From positions 8,407,667 to 8,471,666 of the forward strand of contig OX424568.1 of the NCBI GenBank assembly GCA_949152475.1: DNA of 64,000 nucleotides. Reading direction: 5' to 3'. This DNA comes from Terebella lapidaria (taxonomy: Eukaryota > Annelida > Polychaeta > Terebellida > Terebellidae). The notes beneath the pieces were generated by a model. The model saw nothing but the letters and a program-made list of their open reading frames with translations, ran no database searches and had not been told where the DNA came from. Below, piece after piece: positions 23,440 through 36,700 of this stretch (position 1 is the first letter of the stretch; every line of letters starts with the position of its first letter). The position numbers and the translations under genes are program-made.

Positions 23440-24741
23440 TCACTGTGACACGCTTTGTCTCGCATTTCGCCCGAGAGATCGAGATATCAGTTAGGATTTA
23501 GATTAACCGCCAGTTTTAAGCACGGAGCGCCAAGTAACGCACAAGTTTGTTTACCTTAACTACCACCGGCCACTGACGTGGAGAAGAGGGACATAATACC
23601 ATAAGGAACGGTGACAGCAAGGCAGGATTGAAATCACTGTACTAGTAAATCACGGCTCGATATAATAACACCAGTCTGCGAACTTCGGAGAGCTTCAGTG
23701 TTTGTTATTACCATCGTTATTATATATTGCTGCGTTGACGTGAAAAGTCGTCGTTATTATCAACCATAGCACATGCAACAGAGCGCCCAACGCGAGACCC
23801 AAAGGAACATCTACAGTAATATTCGATCAGGCGTCGTCGGTCGGTGAAAGAGGTATACAGAGAGATTAATATTAACCCCCTGCCTTGACGGAACGAAAGA
23901 AACCCGAGTCTACTCATTGATTACGGTCTTGGACACGGCAGGCGGTTTCTTCTGTGTGAGGCCAGAGCACAGGCACTGATTGCCGGGGTATCGGAAAATA
24001 TTTGACTACCTGCCATCAACATTTGGGACATTTCAACAACACCAGGACAGTGGATTATTTAAGGCTAAGTCCAGTTCTTGACGATAACTTGAAAAGATGG
24101 TGCTTTTAGGATAAAATGAAAAAAGGACTGCTGACATTTCCGTTTCTAAGTAGTCGAAAAATTGAAGAATTGCCTTTTGCCAGCAATTTATAAATTGGGT
24201 AGAAAGAAATGTACATTAACAAACGATGTCGTCACGAATGAGGGCAATAATTCGCGATAACCCCAGGGGTTCCAGCCCGTGAATTATCGTGATCAACAAC
24301 CAATACTGGCTTGTTGAGTGAGTGGCCAATACAGAATATAGCCCGCTTTGAGTGTTGTCAATTTATACGACGAAGATAGATATCAAGTGCTGGCCTTTAA
24401 AAGTGTCACAAAACAACCATTATTACACGCATTGTTGAACCGATATGTAGATAAGGTGATTGGCTACCTGTGATCGAGCTCACGGATATCTCCTGCTAAT
24501 GGATTTCAACGGGTGTATACACTAGAAACGAAGCGAAAACTTGGATATATCACGTTGAATGCCACTCATTTAATTATATATGACTGCATGGTCCATATCT
24601 TGAATAGGATAATTGTGAGGCTCATGTATCTCTTACATTGTGCGGATGACAATAAACTAACAATGACTGCCATGGATTTGTAGCCATACCGGACTGTCAA
24701 AGAACTTCCAACGCATTGTGGGCCGCCTTCTAAATATTAAA
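23440..24741 (+). promoter_or_regulatory. Probable promoter and 5' UTR of the ankyrin gene
   Basis: Sequence directly upstream of the ankyrin gene ATG. It is locally less AT-rich and contains several short upstream ATGs, consistent with a long leader. No TATA box or initiator that I would defend. The assignment rests only on position. Confidence 0.3.
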
Positions 24742-27700
24742 ATGGTAAGTTTGTTGAGCAATTCAGTTGTTTGTATATATGTGTCGTTTTCTTCGCATGG
24801 ATCGAGTGTTTGTACGCCTCTTTACTTGCTGTCTTTACTTCACAAGTAGCACAGTATAATCTTCCGCGCCACTTTGTTATGGGATGGGAAAATTACATCG
24901 GTATCAAGGCAATTGTAAACATTTGAACGTTGCATATGCCAAATTTACAGATGTTCAATATCGTTATATAAGTGTAAACCATCAGTTAGGAATATAGGAC
25001 GATTGGCACCCTTAAATAATATATGACTTGGGAGGTGACTGAATCACAACAATCTAGCAGCAAATGTGTAGCAACAATTCGCTTTTTTCGTGCCGACGAA
25101 AACGATTTCTTATTTTTATATAACCCAAAGGTCGGCAAGGATGTAAAATGATCGCTTTGTCACACCTTGTTGCTATCAAACAACAGCTACAGGTTGAATA
25201 TAAAATATACCGGTAGATGTGATAAAGAATAAATTGTTATTGTGCATGTTTCGATCTACATGAACCGGTAATGTTGGCATATTTCAGGGTTGAAAGGCTG
25301 CCATGTTTGCTGATCGACCAAGCCGTGTCTCGTTCCAATAGCTTTACACACCAAGCGTTATTTACTTGATAGCCTCCCCATTATTACATTTCTCTGCGCT
25401 GATCAAATACAGAGGAATTGTAATTTAGTTCAGATATTGATTCCTAGCCTGTTCAGTGGCTCGAGTTTCACGGCTGATTCGGTTCGTTGGGAATGTAAAT
25501 TCTAGTGGGTTTTTTTCCGACATCGCATATGGATGTGTTGTTCGGTGTTTACTTGGAGAGTTGGATATATTTAATGTGAATGTTGCACGCTGATATGATA
25601 CACGCCTGTTACATATAGAACAAATAGACTACAAATACTGGTATATTATTCTATCTATGGTTTCGGCATCGAATGTTTAAAAATGAGCGATTCGCATATT
25701 AATATTATAGGCCTATAATTGTTTTCTATCATGTGACTCAACAGATAAACCACATGGATGCTAAATATAACGGTATCATAAAAAATAGTCACCGAATATG
25801 GCAAGTGTTGTTTGAGTTTACCGGTTATGTTCTCCGCCGCTTTTATTTTCAATCAATGATTGCACAATCATTCACATTTATGCACCGTAACTCCCACATT
25901 TAGCCGGTGGTTAACCCCGCAATCGATACGACATAATCTGCAATTTTATTACGTCACCCATTCGTTTCTTTCCTGATCGTTCGGCAAAATCCGGTCACTT
26001 CCGGTTCGGTAATTTTCGGAGCACGCGCTCCACTTCGGCAGTTTCCGCCCAATGATGTTCATTGCACCGTTCATCGCTCTGCCTGCTGATCAAAAGCAAA
26101 ACAGATCGATTTCTTGATCGATAAGGCAAATGTAATATCCAATGAAAAACTAAATCACGATTTACCGCGTTTTTTCAGTTTGTTTGTCATGCGTAAACAA
26201 ACGTTCCAGGAGAATGTCTGACATATTACCAAGTGTGGTTCACGTTTCATGCCCGCGGTTGCATGATTTGAATCCATTGATTACAATTGTGAAAGCAACA
26301 CGCCGTAAATGGCTCCTGTTTTGTCCGCAGTTCAATATATCGTACATTTATAATCTCCGTAGGGAGTTGCAGCTCACTGTAATTGATTTATGGTATAACT
26401 ATACCATGCAATTAGCCTAATTAAATTAAGACTTTTTTGGCGTCAGTCCTCTGATACATTTTATCTTGTGGAACATTGCAAGTTGTTGTCTAAGAAGTCA
26501 ATTATATGATATTCCAGATTCAAGTTCGCTATCAGTCAAAAGTCAGTCAATAGTAGTAGATAGTCGTTGGTTTCATAGATATTATTTCATACGGTGACGA
26601 ATTGAGTTGCAGCATACAACTTCTTATGTATTTCTGGTTGCAGTCAATCGAATAGTCATATTATTGATATTTTTCGTCTGATACCACTATTAGAACTACT
26701 CCCAGTGAAAGAGAAATATTGACATACTAATATGCAGACATGTAAATCGCTAACAACGACGGAATCCGACACCAATCAATACCAAACCTTTCCTGCATGT
26801 GGCGAAACCGCGTATGAATACAAACGTTGCGCAATCAGTCGGTAAAAAAATCGTCCGAACACTTCCCCAAAAGACTGGAAAGTGGTATGGTGCAGTGCGT
26901 TGAGTCATTCACTTCCCCATTGAACGTCAAACACACAGGTCACAGGGAAGAGTGCAGTTAACAATCACGTTGTTGGAAAAGTCACTTCGCTTCATTTAAC
27001 ATTCATGAGCCATTATTGTTATTTGTAATTAAACACACTAATTATTGCATCTACTTGAACTTCAAGCCGAACTGTAAGCCGTTCACAGATGTATATTTCG
27101 ATGAATTGACACATTATCTGTAATACTAGTAGATATATTTTAAAGCATAATTTCCCTGTACAGGACCGAGCTAGCCCTGTCGAACTCGAAGAAACCGACT
27201 TGTATCGACTGATATCCACTGCTTCCCGGCATTCCTTGCGCGAGGCCTGGCGATTGGTCGGCAAACTACCGGAGGCGGAATTACGTCAGAGGTCAACGCA
27301 TGATCGAGGGACATACTTGCACCACGTGGTCAGCCAGGCAACAGAGGTTCACAGACGATATAAAGAATTAACGCCGCTTATACCAATTATCTATAGGCTA
27401 GCGATTAGGGGAGTCAACGTGAACGCACAAAATCACCATGGCAACACAAGCTTACACATCGCGTGCTTGAAACCACACGCGGATGTTCTCTGCTCGCATT
27501 TGATCCGTATAGGTGGGTGTCATACTAGAAAATTAAAATTGTATAATTCAAAGTTAACATTTCTTCACAAGTGTATGTTCTGTTATTTAAATAAAGTTGG
27601 CAGAATGTTAGTGTACATAGAATTTGTACAAGTCTACAATGCTATTTTATTGTCATCAGGTGTGGATCCATGCATACAGAACAAGAAGAAATGTCGAGTT

Positions 27701-30700
27701 ATCCACACTTATCTCAACCACAAGTGTATCATTGTCAAAGGTCAAACCTCGGCCAAATCCGGGCTCTGGAATGCAGGTCGGATATTCAAAATAAAACAAT
27801 ATAGTGCAACCTCAATAAACACACTGAAAACTACATTTCATAAACGAATCACCAGTTGTACATCATCAATATGTAACGAACTCCTACACCCTTTCTGTCA
27901 TGTAAGTTTCGTGTAGTTCAAAACCCAAGGGAAACAGTTTTTGCCAATCCCTCAATATTGCCTTTGCTTGACCCCTAAGTAAACCCTCTCCTCTTCCATC
28001 CATCCACCCCACGAACAGTCGAGAAGGAGGACGTTTTGTACGTGGAGAAGCTGTTACGTTCTTGGTGTCGCGTCAACGTCCGCCGTAACAAGACGCTGAA
28101 GTCAATGGCGGAGGAGACGGCGAACGTGCACCTGATTAAGCTGCTAGCCAAGTACGAACACACGAGCGAGCTGGCGTGCCACGCCTTGGCCGGGGACTTA
28201 CCACGTGTGAAGGACTTACAGCGCTCAGGTGGGTTCGATTAGTATATGCATACATGTATTATAGTTTATGTATTGTTTACTGTATGCCACAATTGTTCTG
28301 GTGCAACTGATGTAACTATGGACTATATATGAAAAGCCATTAATGTGAAACCCCACACTAGTATAATAGAAACTCAGTTTGTCGCTACGTTGGTCTAGAA
28401 ATGAAATTGCGGATTCTCCCCCAATTGTTTCAATGATTAGAACGTTGGCAGGTCTATGGCAACTTATAGGTTATTTTATAGGTTTATCGAATGATTGGAT
28501 TTTGGCATAGCAAAATTGGCATTTGCTGAACACTATACGAGTTGCTCATAAATACGTATGAATCTTCATCCGCTGCAGGGAAGGCTGACCTAGGCCAGGC
28601 GGACGAGGCCCTGGATGTCCCGATGCCTCTGGTTGTGGCGGTCGAGGGTCTGGGGGAGGTCTGCACGCACGTGGCAAAGTTCCTGCGGGGGTGTACAGGC
28701 GACAGCGAGGATTTGTTGTATGAAGGTGGTACCTACTTATGTACGTATATGGGGCGGTACTGGGCCTTCGTTATGAGGAGGGATTTCGATGTTCTAAAAC
28801 GCTTTAGTGGTTTAGTTTTTGTCAGCAAAATTTTTTTATAGCATAGTGTCGACTAAAATATTTTATATCTAATATGCGTAGCATTCTTCTCAACTCGAAA
28901 TGACGATCTCTGTAGTCAGAGCTCTATTCCGTACCTGTATTTTAACAACGCCATTTATTACTCTAATATTTTGATGGTCCCACTCATTTCCCTCACAATG
29001 GCGTCTTCTCTGTCCTGTATGCTTGTCATTGGTCATGGATGTAGGCTACTTCATAGGAACTTTCAGTACCTCAACTTACTCTCTTGAATAGGCCTACATA
29101 GACATTATGCCATAGAGAAATGACATTATACACTGCATCATGCACATGAAATTTATTGGTCCTTGACATTCCATTTCTCCATAATTTCAAGTAGGCCTAC
29201 TGATGGGTCTCGGCCTGTAGCTGATAATGATTCTAGCTAATAATATGTTTAAAAAAATACGGAAAATATAATGTACGTTCGTTTTTTCCGCAGCTAAAGT
29301 AAAGGACAACGAAAATGCATTTGAAGAATCAGAATTTTACGCAAAGGTTGAAGAAGGCTCCACTGAAAGCCTTCTACATGCCTTGGAACTTATTCAACGT
29401 GGACAAGTCAATGTATCGGTGACAAGCCACCAATCAGAACGCACTGGCTGGAACTACTTTCATTACGTCATCGACCGTTACACGCGTATGAAGACCGAGG
29501 ACGAGGAGAAGGCACGGCTCCTGATACGGGCGATTTACCGTCTTGCTCTGGCGGGAGTGGATGTCAATGCGCGGGACGCCGAGGGAAGAACGCCCCTCAT
29601 AATCTCAAGTGTCAATCGGGATCAGAATCTAATGACTCATGTCATACGAGTTGGTATGTTTGTGTTCTTGTTTCTTTCTTGAAACAAATCAAATGATTGT
29701 CCTCATTAATATCTCAAACTTTTTTCAAACGTTGTTCACGAATAAGATGAGTAAATCCCGGTCTGAATTTTAAAGTGACTGGGTCAATTAACGATGAACT
29801 AGCTGGACAGAAATATGACTTGCTGATCTGCTGATTGCATACATTCAGAAATATATTCCAATTCCAAACTAGGAATAGAACGCCTGTACATTCACCATCA
29901 CGCTAACCAATGACTGTGACCACCCGCAGGTGGAGACCCGTCCCTGACGGATACACGCGGTCGGGCGGTCAATGAGGAGGTCTATGAGGATAAGGGCAAG
30001 CTCGTGTACGACAACAAGTACCGCATCGCCGACCTGCCCGGACTCTGGGTGGCTGGTACGTCCATGACTAGTAGTGTTTGATATTTGTAATGCTGTACAC
30101 ACACGTATAAAAGTCTAACGTTCGTTGTAGGATTCTCTTGTATTTTTCATGTCGCAAATTCACGCTTTGCGTGAAAAAAAATAACGCACACGCAAATATG
30201 TATCAGATGGTGTTTCATATGACTCCCAATGTTTGTAAATATATGTTATGTCGATAAATTGTGTGTGGAACAATAATTCAGGCTGCCAAGTAACTTTTTG
30301 AGAGATCGGATAGAGATTAAGAAGTTAGTGCTCACGAGATCAAACATTCCATTGGACGATTTATACGTTTTAAAAAGTTTTGAGTACTTTCATTTCCTGA
30401 TGGTATTAGAAAATTTGTTCATTTGTTTTCATCTGTCGCAGTCCAGAACAATGAGATATCTAAGGCGGAGCGCTGGCTTAAGTCCTGGGCGCGAGTGAAC
30501 ACCAAGAAGGGCGACAGACGTCTGCTGGACGTGGCACGAGCAATGAAGAGAAAAGAAATAGTCCGGCTCCTGGAAGAGTATGAACACATCAACGAGTTCG
30601 TCTGTGCTACGTTTGCATGTGACCTGAAGAAAATGATGGACATTCTTGCGCTTGGGAAAGGTTTGTGAAATAACATTTATTTGTATCATATAGAGTAGAA

Positions 30701-33700
30701 AGATTAACCGCAATAACAAGAGTTTTTAGTTGAACCTACATGTATATTCTGTACGTTTTAACGCTGGCCAGGTTAAAATGAGACTTTAAGAAACAACATC
30801 GAAACAGGAGTAATGTTCACCTTGAATATATAAGATAATCAAAGCATAATTTTCCAACTGAATAATATTCTTCAAGGTCAGAACAAAGTGAACACTATCG
30901 ACGACTTCTTCCACGTGGGTTTCACGTGGGACCGTCACGCGGAGTTCATGCCGCGCCCGATCATCATCACGGCCTTGGAGATCTGTACGCCCGAAGTCGT
31001 CGAGTTCCTTCTGAAATTTGGCGCCGATCTCAGCCGTGAACACGAAGGTAATACATGGAGAACAATTTGAAAGGAAATACGAAATCACGCATGTATATTT
31101 ATGTATTATTTGATGTGTATATTGAAACATATTGAACTGTTTCTGTTGTTAACAATTATAGCATAGTATGAATTCAATTATCCGTGCCGTGGATAAACTG
31201 CATTAAACTCCTTTTAAAGCTATAATCACTTTTAGAATTGACAAAATTTATTCATTCTGCGATAGCTTTATTTTGTTTATAGAATGAGAAATTGTACAAA
31301 TTTGGTTATGAAAATGTGTATTACGTGCCTAAATTGAGTTTCCAAATCAAGATTTGCATCATTTTTTTTCCTAAAAGCGGCCCGCCTTTTGGGCGAGTTC
31401 TAATACACAGTCTGATGACGTCATTGGTATTTGTCTAGATACTGTGGCAACCGGCAGTGTAGGCAGGCCGATCATTGTCTATCCACTGTTTTCATGCACG
31501 ATCAACGGCAATTTTCTGACTATCTGTTGTCGAACTGTTCATATTTTCTATATATTCCCGACTATCTCGAGATGTACTTTCAAGTTTGCGTGACAAAAAA
31601 GAATGCTAAATTTGGCTGATTTTAAAAGTGATTCCAACTTTAAACTTGTTTGCAGAACATGTTCAAAAGTGATCCAAAGCGGACATCCTTTGTTGATAAT
31701 AGTCGGACACAATACTTGCTACTATATAATATAGTTTATTGAAATGGTTGTGTCTGAAATGTTGAGCTTTGTCTGAGTTGAGAAGAACGTAACAACTCGA
31801 ATGATTTTCGAGTCCTTTATATAATAAACATGTACTACTGACATGATAAAATCCTGGGATACAAAAAAGATGGTTAACACCACATGAGTAACAATAAACT
31901 GTAAAGTCACTAGAACTTCTACAAAACCGGGTTGACACCCTTAACCAATAGGTACACACAAACATGAATACTCAACAAAACATTGATAAATGCACCTTGT
32001 ACAATACTGCATGGTGTGACGATAACAACAAAATATTCACATGACCTTATTACCGAATATATACATTGATAAACTATAGCAAATCTATACATACAACTCA
32101 GAGGTGGGGGGAACAAAGAGATGAACAACTATGGTGGAGGAGGGGGCGGAGGCGGGAAAAAATACAGTCAATGATATCAATTCATATTTCGCAGTGCGCT
32201 GCATTCAAGCCTCGTTTCCGAATGATAAATATTACTACAGCGCCGCCTGGCGAGCGGCCAGGACACACCCTGAGCATTATGACACATTGATTTAGAAATC
32301 ATAGCGGACCCCTGTTTAACAGTAAAAGACATAGTACAACAAAACCCTTACAATAAATGTGATTAATGCCATTAATCCCTAATTTATTGAAATGGTTGTG
32401 TCTGAAATGTTGAGCTTTGTCTGAGTTGAGAAGAACGTAACAACTCGAATGATTTTCGAGTCCTTTATATAATAAACATGTACTACTGACATGATAAAAT
32501 CCTGGGATACAAAAAAGATGGTTAACACCACATGAGTAACAATAAACTGTAAAGTCACTAGAACTTCTACAAAACCGGGTTGACACCCTTAACCAATAGG
32601 TACACACAAACATGAATACTCAACAAAACATTGATAAATGCACCTTGTACAATACTGCATGGTGTGACGATAACAACAAAATATTCACATGACCTTATTA
32701 CCGAATATATACATTGATAAACTATAGCAAATCTATACATACAACTCAGAGGTGGGGGGAACAAGGCCACCTGGTAGAGTCATGCCCTTGACAGGCTTGA
32801 CGAAAACCAACCCCCAACCCGAAACATTTCTGGAAGAGGTAACTAAACTCGAATGTACGAGAGGAAAGCATTTGAGCTCCAACGGCCCATGGTGCGGATC
32901 TGAGCATCAGAAAAACCTTGCGACATGGCATAGGTAGCAGCCCCAATCCTAAAACTGTGTGACTTGTACCTCGAGGTATCTAGAGACAAGAACTGCAAGG
33001 CGGTGGACAACAACCTAGTGAATGTTGTACGAGAAATCGGATGACCAAGGATATTAACGAAGAGGGGTCCCGGGATTGGAGGGCGAACAGCTAAAAAAGC
33101 ATGAATTGCTGATACTGGACAAACTTCTAACTCATTGGGCAATTGGGACAGGTGAACTGTATAAGGTGCTTTAGAGTGCTTGAATGAGCGGAGGGTCAAA
33201 AGGACCCGAGATGAGGAAACCTGAATATCGGACCGGGATACACAATGGTTCGCTGAATTTCCAACAGTAAACTCGCTGACCCGTAAGAAAGCAAAAAATG
33301 CAAGGGAGAACATAGCTCTGTAAAGTGTACAATCATACACATGTAGCGATAACTGGGACAAAGACATAGAAAGCGAACGAAGAATGTTGATGGTTATGGG
33401 TAACCTGATATCGATGGAGGGAGACATTTTTTTCAAGCCTGCAAGCGATTTTTGAACCAAGAAGTTTTGAGTAGGATCTGGGTAAGAACGGAGTTTGTGG
33501 AAAAAGGCTAGGGCTGAGGTGTACGTTAGAATCGTGGAGTATGAGTAGGAATAGGAGTGGAGATATGCAACGAATAATGATGCCGAGACTGGAGACATGG
33601 GGATCTGATAGCCAAATCGGGCAGAAAATGATTGGACAAGCTTATAGGCCTGGAGGTAAGTTGCATGCGTGCTCTTGGAAACAGATGCCTGAATGAGGGA

Positions 33701-36700
33701 TGTCATGATAAGTTCCAATTTTCTGGTAGAATCTCCGGGTGAACCGAGGTCATTTGCTGGTCTGCCCACGGGGCCCGGGCACGAAACTCCTGGAAATTGA
33801 AACGAGACAGAGCGTCAGCCAACACATTAGTTTTGCCTGGAATATGAACCGGGTAAATCACAATATTGTGTGTAAGACAGGCAATTACCAATTTACGAAC
33901 TAATGACATAGTCTGAGGTTCTTTGGAAGTAGAATTCCTGAGTATATGTACAAGGGACATGTTATCTGTATGGATGATGATTTTTTTGTTCTTGAACAAA
34001 TGACCCCAAGTGAACACAGCCGCCACAATCGGGTATAGTTCCTTGACCAAGATATCCAAATGCTGCCAAGCTGGCGGCCATGGACCCGCGAACCAACACG
34101 AACGAAACAGGGCCCCGTAACCCAAGGTTTTGCTAGCATCCGTAAACAGGTGCAAATCGGAGTTGGTAACCCAAGCTGATTCTAGAAAGAAAGCCTTTCC
34201 ATTGAACGAATCCAAAAAGATGCCCCATGCTGCCATGTCCAACCTGGCTTGCTTCGTGAGACGAACCCAGTGAGTGGGGGATCTGATACCTTTAGTCAAA
34301 TCGATCAAGCGCCTCAGAAAAGGCCGACCAGGGGGAACCACAAGACAAGCGTAATTTAAAAACCCGATTAACTGTTGCAATTGGCGGAGCTGAACCTTTT
34401 GCTTGAATTTTAGTTGAGCTAACAACTGTTTGGCCTTGAGAACCTTGTCGAGGGGAAGACGAGCTTCTTGGCCCACCGTATCCAGCTCGATCCCTAAAAA
34501 TGTCAAAACCGTGGAGGGGCCGAAGGTTTTAGGTGCGGATATGGGAATACCTATACGGAGACAGTTGGCAATGAACATGTCCAAATTCTCTTGTGCCGCC
34601 TTTTCAGTTGTGGCCATAAAGAGGAAGTCATCAAGGACATGGACGACCTGGCTAATCCCTAACTTGTGTTTGGCAAACCATTCCAACGCAGTGCTGAACT
34701 TCTCAAACATTTGACAGGAGCAAGAAAGACCCATAGGGAGCATTTTATCATAATAATAGTCCGAATCAAACTTGAAACCCAAGAGATAGTAACAGTCAGG
34801 GTGGATAGGAAGAATCCTAAATGCTGAATCTAGATCAGTTTTAGCTAAAAAGGAACCTTTGGGTAAAGTCCTAATGATCTGAATGGCTTGATCTAGGGAA
34901 GCATATGTAACCCGAGAGTCAATTTGTGATATCCCATCATTCACCGAGAAACCATCGGGATATGAGAGGTGATGAATTAGACGAAATTTACCGGGAGTTT
35001 GCTTAGGTACTAGACCAATCGGGGATATAACAAGGTTAGGTAAGGGGGGTGCAGAAAATGGACCTGCTACTCTGTTATTGGATAATTCAGCCTGCAGCTT
35101 TTGCTTGACTATTACTGGATTGGACAGAGCGGACTTCAAATTTTTTGGCTCTATATGCTGGAGGGAACCCTGAAATGGTATCTGAAATCCATGAACAAAG
35201 CCGTTAATTAGGAATGACAAATTGACTGGATCATACCCGAGGAGGGACTGATGGAGGAGCTGTGGGTTTACCGGAGTTGGTAACTTTGTGTGTGGAAGGG
35301 GGTTTGGGCTTAGGTTTGGTGGTGACAGATTGTTGGCTGGAGCAATAGGTCCCACGGTGATCAGCTCCACATTTCCAACAACTGTGGGAGAAGTGACAGG
35401 AAAGGGAGGAACACTCTCCACCTTGGTGGAATCTAAAGCAAAATCCGGACGGAATTGGGGGATTTTTCTTGGAGAACTGGGACCTGTCCCGTGGGGGGGG
35501 AACGAAAGGGCTGTTTCTGTGTACTGCCAGGGGATGTGGAAGTTGACTTCTGCCATAACTCACTTTGGAACATAGCCCAAGACCACCCTGTAACAGGGCG
35601 AAGTCTCCTGAACGATTCATCGTAGAAACGCCAATTGCCCCCAATTTTGGACAATTGGAGGATGGTATGGCCATACTTCATGAGGGGAGCTGATTGAGAG
35701 GGATGTTTAGTGGTATATACTGACACAAAAACAAAAAAGGCCTGGAGCCATTCGTCGAGGTTTTTTAACTGAGGTTGCTTGGGGGAAGGGATAACGATTG
35801 ACTGACTTTCAAACTTATCCAACTGGGACAGCTGAGTAACCAGCGTTTGGGTGGCACCTTGGGGACGGAGAAGGGAAGCCAAATTGATGTATTGGTCTGA
35901 CCATATCTGCTCCTTTAATTTGATATCCACCGTATCCTGCAAGTTGAAGGGGACGCCCGGGAGGGTGGACAGTAGGGAGTGCCCTTGATCCGATATCAAG
36001 GCGGAGGTGCAATCAGGGTTTATACCAGGAAGGGTTGAGGTACCTGGGGGAGAGGTGAGTGAGGGAACCGAAGCAGGATCTAGCAAGGGAGGGAGCGTAG
36101 GCCCCAGCGCTACGCCACCCGAACCCAAACCAGATGCCGGAACTGAAGCCTCCTCAGCCTGCGTACTAGGAGGGGGTGGTTGAACGAGTGCAGTCACCAT
36201 GTCGCGGAGCTCCTGAGTGGCGGCGCTGACTTGTTCTTTGACTGCGGTCGCAATCTGGTCTGCCAGCGTGGTTGCGACTGCTCCTTGCACGGGAGCAGTG
36301 GTGTCGGTGGACGAGCCGGCGTGAGAGGTGGACGCGATCTGCACCGCTGTGGGGGCGTCCGGTCGGGTGGTGCTGCTTTTGGCCTTGCGGCCTCTCGTCG
36401 CCTTGCCCTTCTTCTGTGAGGTAATGGCCGCGGTGAGATGGGGTGGCGGTTGGGTCACCCTCCCTCGAGAAGTTCGCTGAGGCGGCATGCTGAACCTGCA
36501 ACAAAGAAAAGTTAATAAAATGGGTCTGATGACCAAATAAAACACATGCATGGTCTCAAATTCTGTAGTGTATAATCAGGACTCGTTGGGCAACCAATGT
36601 TACCGAGTAGAAGATGAGACCAGAACATAGCGAAATAAAATTGTTTGGAAACAATTATGCTAAGTGAATTCTGAGATCAGTATTACAGACACAGGTACTG

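Noticed and set aside
27740-27916. Continuation of the ankyrin frame past 27740
   Set aside because: No ankyrin-like sequence beyond the QNKKK region and the phase requires a donor; the frame simply stays open by chance. The donor at 27740 is itself weak.
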